Positions 7,642-16,743 of a DNA stretch of 64,000 nucleotides are shown here, one piece after another. The stretch covers positions 1 to 64,000 of IMG/VR virus record IMGVR_UViG_3300027833_002114; one strand, 5' to 3'. The DNA is from a virus. A model generated the notes under the pieces. The model was not told where the DNA came from. It worked only from the letters and a program-made list of their open reading frames with translations, and searched no databases. The position numbers were made by a program, and so were the translations under genes. Every line of letters starts with the position of its first letter. Position 1 is the first letter of the stretch.

Positions 7642-8442
7642 ATGGCTTTAGACATTAACGCAATCAGAGGTAGACTGAACAAACTACAAAACACACAACG
7701 TAAATCAGATTCATTATGGAAACCAACACCTGGTAAACACCAAGTGAGAATAGTTCCTTATCAATTCGAAAAGGATAATCCATTTATTGAACTGTACTTT
7801 CACTACAACATTAACAACAAAACTTATTTATCACCACAATCATTTGGTAGACCAGACCCTATTGTAGAGTTTGCGGATAAACTAAAAAGAATGGGAGATA
7901 AAGAAGATTGGAAAGCAGCGAAAGCTATGGAGCCAAAACTTCGTACTTTTGTACCTGTTGTTGTGAGAGGTGAAGAAGGTGAAGGAGTTCGTTTTTGGGG
8001 ATTCGGTAAAACAGTATATCAAGAAATTCTTGGATACATTGCTGACCCAGATTACGGAGATATCACAGACCCAACTAGTGGTAGAGATTTAACAATCGAG
8101 TACAAATCAGCAGAAGAAGCTGGAACTACTTATCCAACTACTACTATTAGAGTTAAACCAAATGCATCTGCAGTAACTGAAGATGAAGCGAAAGTAACTC
8201 AATTCTTGGAATCACAAACTGAAATTACAGATTTATATTCTGAATTATCTTATGATGAATTAAAATCAGTATTAGAAGGATGGTTAAATCCAAGTGGTGA
8301 GGGTGAGAAGGAAACTGTATCTCAAAGTACTTTATCTCAAAGTACTCCATCTCAACCAACACAAACTGCACCAACTACAACTGAATCAGCAAAGAAAACT
8401 GATGATGTAGCTGCGGCATTTGATGACTTATTTAACAACTAA
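7642..8442 (+). CDS. gp32: Single-stranded DNA-binding protein (gp32-like)
   Basis: This 266-residue protein matches the T4 gp32 plan. The N-terminus is basic and Gln/Asn-rich (RGRLNKLQNTQRK), a region used for cooperative filament formation in gp32. The core holds conserved segments such as WKPTPGKHQVRIVPY and LYFHYN, followed by a Ser/Thr/Gln-rich linker from about residue 222. The acidic tail DDVAAAFDDLFNN is the usual docking site for partner proteins. The CxH zinc cluster of T4 gp32 is not evident. It coats unwound DNA at the fork. It is the first gene of an operon with uvsX and the 5'-3' exonuclease, consistent with a replication-recombination module. Confidence 0.9.
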   Translation: MALDINAIRGRLNKLQNTQRKSDSLWKPTPGKHQVRIVPYQFEKDNPFIELYFHYNINNKTYLSPQSFGRPDPIVEFADKLKRMGDKEDWKAAKAMEPKLRTFVPVVVRGEEGEGVRFWGFGKTVYQEILGYIADPDYGDITDPTSGRDLTIEYKSAEEAGTTYPTTTIRVKPNASAVTEDEAKVTQFLESQTEITDLYSELSYDELKSVLEGWLNPSGEGEKETVSQSTLSQSTPSQPTQTAPTTTESAKKTDDVAAAFDDLFNN

Positions 8443-8453
8443 AAACCAATTTA

Positions 8454-9584
8454 ATGGCGAAAAAGAAAGCAGTAAAAGAGCTTGACCTGGCTGATATTCT
8501 AGCAGGTGAGTTGAACAAACAATCGAAAGATTCCAAAGTAGCATTTTTTCTTAATGATGATGAAGCTCCTACAAATGTAGATGGGTGGATATCAACCGGA
8601 TGTGCAATGTTGGATGTAGCTGTTTCCAATCGTCCTTATGGTGGTTTGCCTGTTGGTAGAATAACTGAAATCACAGGATTAGAACAATCAGGAAAATCAT
8701 TAGTATCAGCACACCTCCTTGCGGAAACACAGAAACAAGGTGGTGTTGCTGTTCTTATTGATACAGAAACTGCAGTAAGTAGAGAATTTTTAGAAGCAAT
8801 CGGTGTTGACGTTTCTAAACTTCTTTATGTAACCGCAGATTCGGTTGAACAAATCTTTGATTTCACAGAAACTATCATTGAGAAAGTTAGAGAAACTTCG
8901 AAAGATAAAATAGTAACAATAGTAGTAGATTCAGTTGCGGCTGCTTCTACAACTAATGAATTAGCATCCGATTATAAGAAAGATGGATATGCTACTGATA
9001 AAGCTATTATTATCTCGAAGGCGATGAGAAAGATTACCAATATGATTGGTAGACAGAAAATCTCATTAGTATTCACTAACCAATTAAGACAGAAGATGAA
9101 TGCTATGTTCGGAGACCCTTGGACTACAAGTGGTGGTAAAGCTCTTGCTTTTCACGCATCTGTAAGATTAAGGTTGAAGAATATGGGACAAATCAAGATG
9201 AAGGTAAATGGTAAGGATAAGACAGTGGGAATGAAAGTTCGTTGTCAAGTAGTAAAAAACAGAATGGGACCTCCTTTGAGAGCAGCCGATTTTGAAATCT
9301 ACTTTGACAGAGGGATTGATAACTATGGTTCATGGTTATCTGTTATGAAAGAAAACAAACTAGTAAAACAAGCAGGTGCATGGTATGCATACGTTGATAC
9401 TGAAACTGGTGAAGAATTCAAATTTCAATCAAAAGATTTTATTCCTTTGATGGGTACGAATACTGAACTCAGAGAACAAATTTATAAAAAGATATGTGAA
9501 GAAACAATCTTACAATATAAATCTGATACTTTAGATATTGATGCTATGGAAATAGATACGAAAGGACCTGGAATTAACGAGTAA
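8454..9584 (+). CDS. uvsX: RecA-like recombinase UvsX
   Basis: This 376-residue RecA-family strand-exchange ATPase carries Walker A at residues 75-82 (GLEQSGKS) followed by a hydrophobic helix. Walker B is KIVTIVVDSVAA. The L2-side segment includes FTNQLRQKM and the conserved TSGGKALAFHASVRLRL. It would form filaments on gp32-coated ssDNA for recombination-dependent replication and repair. The 11-base gap after gp32 suggests co-transcription. Length is close to T4 UvsX (about 390). Confidence 0.95.
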   Translation: MAKKKAVKELDLADILAGELNKQSKDSKVAFFLNDDEAPTNVDGWISTGCAMLDVAVSNRPYGGLPVGRITEITGLEQSGKSLVSAHLLAETQKQGGVAVLIDTETAVSREFLEAIGVDVSKLLYVTADSVEQIFDFTETIIEKVRETSKDKIVTIVVDSVAAASTTNELASDYKKDGYATDKAIIISKAMRKITNMIGRQKISLVFTNQLRQKMNAMFGDPWTTSGGKALAFHASVRLRLKNMGQIKMKVNGKDKTVGMKVRCQVVKNRMGPPLRAADFEIYFDRGIDNYGSWLSVMKENKLVKQAGAWYAYVDTETGEEFKFQSKDFIPLMGTNTELREQIYKKICEETILQYKSDTLDIDAMEIDTKGPGINE

Positions 9585-9598
9585 AAACAAAAATCAAT

Positions 9599-9820
9599 AT
9601 GAGTAAATTAGTTACAATGTTGAGATTAAGTGCTGAAGCTGATAAAGCTAAAGCACTTTTATCTCTTGACTTATTGGAAAATAAGGCAGTTGGAATTGGT
9701 GACCATTCTACTGAAGATTTCTACAAAAATGCAGAGGAAGCTCTGATTAAGTTAGTAGATGCTGATGATAGAATAGAAGCATTAGAAAAATACTTTCCTC
9801 CAACAAAAGAAGTTATATAA
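9599..9820 (+). CDS. Conserved small phage protein of unknown function
   Basis: This 73-residue, mostly helical protein contains ENKAVGIGDHSTEDFYKNAE and DADDRIEALEKYF. I recall similar small proteins in other large-phage replication regions, but know of no function. Its stop overlaps the next start (TAATG), so it is translationally coupled to the exonuclease gene and probably accessory to replication. Confidence 0.7.
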   Translation: MSKLVTMLRLSAEADKAKALLSLDLLENKAVGIGDHSTEDFYKNAEEALIKLVDADDRIEALEKYFPPTKEVI

Positions 9821-10875
9821 TGAAAGAACTCTACAAAAACATTTTAGATTCGGTTGAAACCGATAGAGAAACGAATATCAATAGACACAAGAATTCTCGT
9901 GTTTTAATTATTGATGGGTTAAATACATTTATCAGATGTTGGTCATCCATTCCTACAATGAATGAAGATGGTGACCATGTTGGTGGTGCAACTGGTGTTC
10001 TCAAATCGATTGGATATGCAATTAGACAAACTCAACCAACTCGTGTTGTTGTAGTGTTCGATGGGAAAGGTGGTTCTACACAAAGAAAGAAGAAATTTAG
10101 TGGATATAAAGCTCAAAGAGATTCTAACAAACTCAGAGTAAATCGTGCATATAAAGGTATGATGAATGATGAGGATGAAAGAGAATCTATGAAAAGACAA
10201 TACGTTTGGTTAAACGAAATGTTAGATGGGTTACCTCTTACAACTATGATATACGATGGTGTTGAAGCCGATGATATCATGGCTTATATATCCACTAAAA
10301 TTCTCAAGGAAGATGAACAAGCGGTAGTAATGTCAACAGATAAGGATTTCCTTCAACTGATTGATGATACAACTATCGTTTGGTCACCTACCAAAAAGAA
10401 AATGTATAATACCAAAATGGTAAAAGAAGAATATGGTATCGAATCCAAGAATCTTTTATTGTATAGAGTATTGGATGGTGATAAATCCGATAACATACCT
10501 GGTGTTTATGGGTGTGGGATTAAGACCGTAGTAAAAAGATTTCCTGAAATAACAGAAGATAAGAAATTATCAGTAGATGATTTATTAGAACTTGCTGAGA
10601 AAAAATCAGAGGAAACAAAAGGAAAAATAAAAATATACAATGATATTTTAAAATCCAAAAGACAAATCTTACTTAATGAAGATTTGATGCAACTACATGA
10701 TGTTGATATTAGTGGTACTATAAAGATGAAAACTTTAGATAGGTTTAACGAGCCAATCACTCCACTAAATAAAATGGATTTTATGAAAATTCTACTAAAA
10801 TACAAAGTAATCGGAAACTTTGGAGATATCAATGATTGGTTAAAAACCACTTTTGGTAATTTAATAACAGAATAA
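9820..10875 (+). CDS. rnh: 5'-3' exonuclease / RNase H (FEN family)
   Basis: The 351-residue protein shows the FEN-family acidic active site. LIIDGLNTFIR near residue 30 gives the first metal-binding Asp, VVVFDGKGGSTQRKKKF the second with the basic gateway, and GVEADDIMAY with STDKDFLQL the next group. VLDGDKSDNIPGVYGCGIKT completes the site and the helix-hairpin-helix DNA clamp. The arrangement matches T4 RNase H, which removes RNA primers and flaps during lagging-strand maturation. It begins at an ATG overlapping the previous stop. The C-terminal ~100 residues are variable, as is usual. Confidence 0.92.
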   Translation: MKELYKNILDSVETDRETNINRHKNSRVLIIDGLNTFIRCWSSIPTMNEDGDHVGGATGVLKSIGYAIRQTQPTRVVVVFDGKGGSTQRKKKFSGYKAQRDSNKLRVNRAYKGMMNDEDERESMKRQYVWLNEMLDGLPLTTMIYDGVEADDIMAYISTKILKEDEQAVVMSTDKDFLQLIDDTTIVWSPTKKKMYNTKMVKEEYGIESKNLLLYRVLDGDKSDNIPGVYGCGIKTVVKRFPEITEDKKLSVDDLLELAEKKSEETKGKIKIYNDILKSKRQILLNEDLMQLHDVDISGTIKMKTLDRFNEPITPLNKMDFMKILLKYKVIGNFGDINDWLKTTFGNLITE

Positions 10876-10895
10876 TTAGGATATTAAAAATAAAT

Positions 10896-10917
10896 TTCGT
10901 ATATTTGTATAAGTTTT
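10896..10917 (+). promoter_or_regulatory. -7 promoter with broken palindrome
   Basis: TTTCG followed by TATATTTG (10901-10908) is as good a -7 box as the others. The right palindrome arm is replaced (AAGTTTT instead of ACAAAT). It lies 12 bases before the helicase gene, so this unit may lack the control acting through the palindrome. Confidence 0.65.
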
Positions 10918-10928
10918 AAAAAGAGTCA

Positions 10929-12290
10929 ATGGCAGAACAAATAGATACATTATCAAAATTCGGACAATCATTTCAATCGAAGGTATTATCCGCATTATTG
11001 ACCGATGGTAAATTTCTTGATACAATTAGTGAAATAACAACTGCAAAGTTCTTTGAGAACGATGCAAATAAATGGATTGTATCTGAAATACTAAATTATC
11101 ATTCGGAGTATAAAAAACCACCAACATTAGATGTATTCAAAGCTCAACTATCAAAGGTTGATAATGAAATATTAAAGAAAACAACAGTAGAACAACTAAG
11201 ACACGTTTTTACAAATGTTGGTAATGTAGATTTAGATTATATAAAAGATGAATTCAAAAGCTTTTGTATTAATCAAAATTTAAAAGGAGTAATCTTACAA
11301 TCAGTTGATTTGTTACAAGCTGGTTCGTATGATAGAATAAAAGAATTAGTAGATTCGGCTATGAAAGTTGGTAATGAAACCAATTTAGGATTAAATTATA
11401 TCGAAGATTTTGATTTAAGAGCCGAGGAAATAAATAGAACAACAGTTCCAACTAAATGGGAGCCAATTAATGCACTGATGGATGGTGGATTAGGACCTGG
11501 TGAACTTGGAGTAGTTGTAGCACCTTCGGGTGTAGGAAAAACATGGATTCTCACCGCAATAGGTGCAGAAGCTGTTCGGAGAGGTTTGAGTGTAGTACAT
11601 TACACAATGGAATTATCAGAGCACTACGTTGGTGCTAGATATGATACTGTGTTTACTGGCATTCCTTCCACCGATTTGAAGGAAAAGAAAGATGAGGTCA
11701 AAGCAAAAATCACGAATCTTAATGGGAAATTATTGATAAAATATTTTCCTCCAAAGGGTGTTTCAGTAAAAAGGTTACAGCAACATATTGAGAAAATGGT
11801 TACGTTAGATAACAAACCCGATGTTATCATTGTGGATTATGCTGACCTCTTACTCTCCCACTCTAATAAGTCAGACTCTACTTATGCAGAGCAAGGAGGG
11901 GTATATATTGACCTTCGTGGAATGAGTGGCGAATTGGAAATACCAATTTGGACTGCATCTCAAACTAACCGTTCAGCAATTGATTCCGAAGTTATTGAAG
12001 CAGATAAGATTGCAGATTCTTATGCTAAAGTAATGAATGCCGATTTTATTATGAGTGTTAGTAGAAAATCAAAAGATAAATTGAATGATACTGCAAGAGC
12101 TCATATTATGAAAAACAGATTCGGACCAGATGGAATTACTTTCCCTATGAAAATGAATACAAACACAGGTTACATGGAAGTTTATGATGGAACATCACCT
12201 GATGGGGTAATTGCAACAAAACAATCTGCAAGTGGACAATTAGAAACTAAAAAACTCCTACATAAAAAGTATGTAGAAAATATGGGATAG
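10929..12290 (+). CDS. gp41: Replicative DNA helicase (DnaB/gp41-like)
   Basis: This 453-residue RecA-fold helicase has a helical N-terminal domain (~1-150) and a motor domain. Walker A is APSGVGKT at residues 198-205. Walker B is PDVIIVDYADLL, followed by ASQTNRSA with the sensor Gln, and the arginine-finger region is KNRFGPDG near the end. It would form a hexamer that unwinds the fork ahead of the replicase. Size equals that of DnaB and T4 gp41. No primase gene is recognised in this window. It shares a transcript with the fucosyltransferase-like gene, which follows after one base. Confidence 0.93.
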   Translation: MAEQIDTLSKFGQSFQSKVLSALLTDGKFLDTISEITTAKFFENDANKWIVSEILNYHSEYKKPPTLDVFKAQLSKVDNEILKKTTVEQLRHVFTNVGNVDLDYIKDEFKSFCINQNLKGVILQSVDLLQAGSYDRIKELVDSAMKVGNETNLGLNYIEDFDLRAEEINRTTVPTKWEPINALMDGGLGPGELGVVVAPSGVGKTWILTAIGAEAVRRGLSVVHYTMELSEHYVGARYDTVFTGIPSTDLKEKKDEVKAKITNLNGKLLIKYFPPKGVSVKRLQQHIEKMVTLDNKPDVIIVDYADLLLSHSNKSDSTYAEQGGVYIDLRGMSGELEIPIWTASQTNRSAIDSEVIEADKIADSYAKVMNADFIMSVSRKSKDKLNDTARAHIMKNRFGPDGITFPMKMNTNTGYMEVYDGTSPDGVIATKQSASGQLETKKLLHKKYVENMG

Positions 12291-12291
12291 T

Positions 12292-13260
12292 ATGGGAGTA
12301 TTAAAATGGAAAGACCCTTGGCAAAGAGATTATACAGAACTTAATGTTTTATATGATACTGGATTCTGTAATAGAATATTTCATTGGGAAATTGCAAGTC
12401 ATTTAAATCGTGAGTTCTATAATAATGAGTTTACCATAGCAGTTGAAGAATCTCAATGGCCAGAATTAGATGAACTAATTAATTTACCAAATACCATAGT
12501 AATACCAAAAGAAGAAGAAATCAGATATTTTAATAACTTAAATGATATACAAATTAAAGATTGGGAAACTTTAGGTAAGGCGTTTACAAATGATATACCA
12601 TTAGATTCAGAAAAAAATTATGTATCTAAATTTAGTTTTACTGATTTGGGATATTTCTTTGAACATAGAGGAGAACTAGTTGATTTAGAAATAAGACCAT
12701 TGCAGTATATTAAACTAAAAGATGAGAATATTCAGACAATAATTGAAGATTCGGTATCTGATTTAGTTGGTGTTCATATGAGAAGAGGCAGAGGAGTTAA
12801 GATTCCAGAAACTTTGTACACTAATAGTGAGTATTCTGATTATATTAAATTTAGAGAAGAACAAGGGGCAATTGAAAATTCAATATTTACATATCATAGA
12901 GATGAAGAATACTTTGAATTATTTGATTCTATTTTAGAAATTAATCCAAATCAAAAATTTTATCTATCATATGATGTACCAGAAAAGTATATGAAAAATG
13001 TTTTAGATAAGTACCGAGATGTTTTGGTTACGAAAGAGGATTTGAGAAAAAAATTAGATTTAACTGGCTTTAAAAAAAGTAAAAAAATGCATATTGATAA
13101 TATGATTGATTTATTTGGGTTATCGAATACTATGTATCTAATTGCATATCCTGTTTCCACTTGGAGTGTATTTTCACATGAATATAAAAATAAAAAAAGA
13201 AATTTTATACATGATGAGTTAGGGTGGATATTATCGAGATACGAGAGACTCTTAAAATAA
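12292..13260 (+). CDS. Fucosyltransferase-like glycosyltransferase (HxRR motif)
   Basis: The 322-residue protein has the segment VGVHMRRGRG (His162, Arg164, Arg165), matching the GDP-fucose-binding HxRRxD motif of alpha-1,2/1,6 fucosyltransferases and protein O-fucosyltransferases, and the N-terminal YDTGFCNRIF resembles their opening loop. A later part, FGLSNTMYLIAYPVSTWSVF, fits the family's second conserved block. The Asp of the motif appears as Arg167/Gly168, so activity is uncertain. It could modify host or virion glycans. It starts one base after the helicase stop. Confidence 0.7.
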   Translation: MGVLKWKDPWQRDYTELNVLYDTGFCNRIFHWEIASHLNREFYNNEFTIAVEESQWPELDELINLPNTIVIPKEEEIRYFNNLNDIQIKDWETLGKAFTNDIPLDSEKNYVSKFSFTDLGYFFEHRGELVDLEIRPLQYIKLKDENIQTIIEDSVSDLVGVHMRRGRGVKIPETLYTNSEYSDYIKFREEQGAIENSIFTYHRDEEYFELFDSILEINPNQKFYLSYDVPEKYMKNVLDKYRDVLVTKEDLRKKLDLTGFKKSKKMHIDNMIDLFGLSNTMYLIAYPVSTWSVFSHEYKNKKRNFIHDELGWILSRYERLLK

Positions 13261-13382
13261 ATAATGTATCAAAAAAATTATAACAGACAAATATAAAAAA
13301 ATAGTTATGTGTAATAATGGAAAATTTAAAAAATAATATTAAAATCATTTCGTTTTTCAATATATACTATAATTATAAACAC

Positions 13383-13398
13383 GACCAAATGATTGGTC
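13383..13398 (+). other. Inverted repeat in the leader of the Hc1-like gene
   Basis: GACCAA and TTGGTC form a perfect 6-bp inverted repeat with loop ATGA, 31 bases before the ATG at 13429. An AT-rich stretch TATATACTATAATTATAAAC just upstream (13361-13380) may hold a promoter. As with gp32 and the 4947 gene, a hairpin therefore sits in a leader after a promoter-like element. Confidence 0.4.
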
Positions 13399-13428
13399 AC
13401 TTCAAAACAATTAATAATTAAATATTTT

Positions 13429-13599
13429 ATGGCAAATTCACAAGAATTATTTGAACAGATTAAAGATTTATTCGTTCAATTCGAAACAGAACACAATGGT
13501 GGTTCTAAAGCAGCTAAATCAAGAGCAAGAAAAGCAATTGGTGAAGTTAAAAAATTAGTAACAGATTATAGAAAAGCTTCAGTAGAAGAATCAAAATAA
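13429..13599 (+). CDS. Histone H1-like DNA-binding protein (Hc1 family)
   Basis: The 56-residue basic helical protein contains GSKAAKSRARKAIGEVKKL followed by TDYRKASVEESK. This pattern is characteristic of the short Hc1-type histone-like proteins common in Bacteroidota and first described in Chlamydia, which bind and compact DNA. The ATG at 13429 is chosen over an in-frame TTG at 13393, which would overlap the leader inverted repeat. It lies 10 bases before nrdB. Possible roles are packaging or protecting phage DNA, or altering host nucleoid and transcription. Confidence 0.8.
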   Translation: MANSQELFEQIKDLFVQFETEHNGGSKAAKSRARKAIGEVKKLVTDYRKASVEESK

Positions 13600-13609
13600 T
13601 TAAATTACT

Positions 13610-14605
13610 ATGAGCAAACTATTTCAAGAAAGAATTCCATTCAAACCATTCGAATATCCAACTTACTATACAGAAGGTTGGTTGAAACAAGCACAAGCAT
13701 TTTGGTTACACACAGAAATCCCAATGCAAGGTGATGTTAAGGATTGGAATGAGAGATTAACTCCAGCTGAGAAAAACTTAGTTGGTAACATTCTTTTGGG
13801 GTTTGCTCAAACTGAATGTGCAGTTTCCGATTATTGGACTAATATGGTTACCGATTGGTTTCCTAAACATGAGATAAGACAGATGGCTATGATGTTTGGT
13901 TCACAAGAAACAATTCATGCAACTGCATATTCATACTTAAATGAAACATTAGGATTAGATGACTTCTCAGCGTTTCTGCACGAACCTGCAGTTGCTGAGA
14001 AGTTTGAACTCCTTACTGCAACATCCAATGAATGGAAACATACAGATTTGGCAACAAATCCACAAGCAAGAAAAGAAGTTGGTAGAAGTTTAGCAATCTT
14101 CTCTGCATTTAGTGAAGGGGTATCCCTATACTCTTCATTTGCAGTGTTGTACTCATTCCAAATGAGAAATATGCTAAAAGGGATTGGACAACAAATGAAA
14201 TGGAGTGTAAGAGATGAATCTCTACATTCTAAAATGGGTTGCCAATTGTTCAGAGATATGTGTAATGAATATCCTACGTTATTAGAAGAGTGTAAAGAAT
14301 CAATTGAAGAAGCTTCAAAATTAATTGTTCAGTTAGAAACAAACTTTATTGATATGATATTTGAACAAGGTGATTTAGAAAACCTTGAGAAAGAAGATTT
14401 GAAAGAGTTTATTAAAGCTAGAACAAATACAAAATTACAAGAATTAGGATATGACTCCATTCATGAATTCGATAAAACGAAGGCTGAAAAGTTAGAATGG
14501 TTCTATCACCTAACAGGTGGATTAACCCATACTGATTTCTTTGCCGTTAGACCTACTGATTATAGTAAGGCAAACGAAGGTGAAGATTGGGGAGATTTAT
14601 TTTAA
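13610..14605 (+). CDS. nrdB: Class I ribonucleotide reductase, beta (radical) subunit
   Basis: The 331-residue ferritin-like protein shows metal ligands Glu69, Glu100 and His103 (QETIH), Glu169 (AFSEG), Glu203 and His206 (DESLH). A Tyr at 107 lies four residues after His103, the position of the radical Tyr122 of E. coli. The first ligand is Glu where the E. coli enzyme has Asp84, a variation found in some NrdB groups. It generates the radical needed by NrdA to make deoxynucleotides. Together with mazG, nrdA and thioredoxin it forms a nucleotide-supply operon. Confidence 0.95.
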   Translation: MSKLFQERIPFKPFEYPTYYTEGWLKQAQAFWLHTEIPMQGDVKDWNERLTPAEKNLVGNILLGFAQTECAVSDYWTNMVTDWFPKHEIRQMAMMFGSQETIHATAYSYLNETLGLDDFSAFLHEPAVAEKFELLTATSNEWKHTDLATNPQARKEVGRSLAIFSAFSEGVSLYSSFAVLYSFQMRNMLKGIGQQMKWSVRDESLHSKMGCQLFRDMCNEYPTLLEECKESIEEASKLIVQLETNFIDMIFEQGDLENLEKEDLKEFIKARTNTKLQELGYDSIHEFDKTKAEKLEWFYHLTGGLTHTDFFAVRPTDYSKANEGEDWGDLF

Positions 14606-14616
14606 AATACAAATAT

Positions 14617-14928
14617 ATGAAAACATTTAACGAATTAGAAATAAGCGTAAGAAATTGGGCAATAGAAAAGGGTATAGATAAGCCAGAAAATGCACCAAAA
14701 CAAATGCTAAAAGTGATGGAAGAAGTAGGTGAAACTGCTGGGGCACTTTTAAAAAATAATGAAGCAGAATTAAAAGATGGGATAGGTGATTCATTTGTAA
14801 CTCTTATCATACTTTGTCAGCAATTAGGTTATTCCCCAACAGAATGTTTACAATTAGCATACAACGAAATAGAAAATAGAAAAGGTAAAACAGTTAACGG
14901 AGTGTTCGTTAAAGAAGAAAATTTATAA
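14617..14928 (+). CDS. mazG: MazG-like NTP pyrophosphohydrolase
   Basis: The 103-residue helical protein contains the all-alpha NTP-PPase signature: MEEVGET (the EExxE-type metal site) and LKDGIGDSFVTL (the ExxD-type second site). Phage MazG-like proteins hydrolyse (d)NTPs or related nucleotides and are thought to clean the pool or affect (p)ppGpp-linked signalling. The start at 14617 avoids overlapping the end of nrdB. It sits between nrdB and nrdA, which strongly suggests a link with dNTP supply. Confidence 0.85.
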   Translation: MKTFNELEISVRNWAIEKGIDKPENAPKQMLKVMEEVGETAGALLKNNEAELKDGIGDSFVTLIILCQQLGYSPTECLQLAYNEIENRKGKTVNGVFVKEENL

Positions 14929-14930
14929 AA

Positions 14931-16715
14931 ATGGCAAAAACAAATTACGGAGCAGATTTAGGTTGGGAACTTGATGTAGATTTCCCATCATGGGCAAATA
15001 CAGAGATATATGTTAAAACTATATCTAAAGGATATTTGTTAGAAGGTGAAAAACCAAAAGATGCTTATTGGAGAGTTGCAACACGAGTTGCTCAAAGATT
15101 AGATAAACCACAATTGGCAACTAAATTCTTCGATTATATTTGGAAAGGTTGGTTAAACTTAGCAACACCAGTTCTTTCAAATACTGGTACTGATAGAGGA
15201 TTACCTATATCTTGTTTTGGTATAGATGTTGCTGATTCCATATATGATATCGGAAATAAGAACTTAGAATTAATGTTACTTGCAAAACATGGTGGTGGTG
15301 TTGGTATTGGTATCAACCAAATCAGACCTGCAGGAGCTAAGATTACAGGTAATGGAACAAGTGATGGTGTAGTACCATTTGCTAAAATATACGATTCTAC
15401 AATCCTTGCCACAAACCAAGGTTCAGTACGAAGAGGAGCAGCATCTGTTAACCTTAATATTGACCACAAGGATTTCGATGAGTGGATTGAAATCAGAGAA
15501 CCAAAGGGAGATGTAAATAGACAATCACTAAATCTACACCAATGTGCAGTTGTAGGTGATAAGTTTATGAGAAAACTTCAAGATGGAGATGAAACTGCAA
15601 GAAGAAAGTGGGGAAAATTACTACAAAAAAGAAAAGCAACTGGTGAACCATACATCATGTACAAAGGAAATGTTAATAAAGCAAATCCTGAAATGTACAA
15701 AAAAAATGGATTAAAAGTTCATATGACAAACATATGTTCTGAGATTACATTACATACAGATGAGAACCATTCTTTTGTTTGTTGTTTATCATCAGTAAAT
15801 CTATCTAAATACAATGAGTGGAGAGATACTGATTTGGTTTATACTGCAACTTGGTTCTTAGATGGAGTACTTTCTGAATTTATCCAAAAGGCTAAAAACA
15901 TGAGAGGATTTGAAAATTCTGTTGCATCTGCTGAAAAAGGTAGAGCATTAGGATTGGGAGTTTTAGGATGGCACACTTACCTACAACAAAATGGTATTCC
16001 ATTTGAAGGTATGGAAGCTCAATTTGAAACTCGTAAGATTTTTTCTCAGTTAAAGATAGAATCAGAAAGAGCATCAAGAGATATGGCAACCGAATATGGT
16101 GAACCTCTATGGTGTAGAGAAAGTGGATTTAGAAATACTCACTTAAGAGCAGTTGCTCCAACAGTTAGTAACTCTAAATTAGCTGGAAATGTATCTGCTG
16201 GTATCGAACCTTGGGCTGCAAATGTATTCACCGAACAAACTGCAAAAGGAACGTTCATTAGAAAAAACAATGAGTTAGTAAAGGTTCTAAGAAAAGCAGG
16301 TATCAATAATAAAGATACTTGGGATAAGATTATGGAAGATGGTGGTTCGGTACAAGATATCAAAGAACTTGATAAGTGGTGTTACTTAGAAGGTAAAATG
16401 GTACTTTGTGAAGAAATTACTAACGGAGATAGAGATAAAGTTTATCCTGTCAAGGATGTGTTCAGAACATTCAAAGAAATAAATCAAATGGATTTGGTTA
16501 AACAAGCTGGTATTAGACAACAGTATATTGACCAAGGAGTTTCATTAAATTTAGCATTCCCTTCCATTGCATCACCGAAATGGATTAACCAAGTAACTAT
16601 GGAAGCTTGGAAACAAGGAATTAAAACGTTGTATTATATGAGAACTGAATCAGTTCTTAGAGGTGATATAGCAACAAGAGCGGTAGACCCTGATTGTGTT
16701 GCGTGTGATGGATAA
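14931..16715 (+). CDS. nrdA: Class I ribonucleotide reductase, alpha subunit, lacking ATP-cone
   Basis: The 594-residue catalytic subunit has active-site Cys95 (PISCFG), Asn267-Cys269-Glu271 (NICSE) and Cys284/285 (CCLSS), plus the C-terminal redox pair CVAC that thioredoxin reduces. It begins almost directly at the catalytic domain. E. coli NrdA (761) has an N-terminal ATP-cone for activity control that is missing here, so dATP shut-off is probably absent, as expected for a phage needing high dNTP output. It converts ribonucleoside diphosphates to deoxy forms using the radical from NrdB. Confidence 0.95.
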   Translation: MAKTNYGADLGWELDVDFPSWANTEIYVKTISKGYLLEGEKPKDAYWRVATRVAQRLDKPQLATKFFDYIWKGWLNLATPVLSNTGTDRGLPISCFGIDVADSIYDIGNKNLELMLLAKHGGGVGIGINQIRPAGAKITGNGTSDGVVPFAKIYDSTILATNQGSVRRGAASVNLNIDHKDFDEWIEIREPKGDVNRQSLNLHQCAVVGDKFMRKLQDGDETARRKWGKLLQKRKATGEPYIMYKGNVNKANPEMYKKNGLKVHMTNICSEITLHTDENHSFVCCLSSVNLSKYNEWRDTDLVYTATWFLDGVLSEFIQKAKNMRGFENSVASAEKGRALGLGVLGWHTYLQQNGIPFEGMEAQFETRKIFSQLKIESERASRDMATEYGEPLWCRESGFRNTHLRAVAPTVSNSKLAGNVSAGIEPWAANVFTEQTAKGTFIRKNNELVKVLRKAGINNKDTWDKIMEDGGSVQDIKELDKWCYLEGKMVLCEEITNGDRDKVYPVKDVFRTFKEINQMDLVKQAGIRQQYIDQGVSLNLAFPSIASPKWINQVTMEAWKQGIKTLYYMRTESVLRGDIATRAVDPDCVACDG

Positions 16716-16743
16716 TAATTAATTAATAATAGGAGAAATTAAA

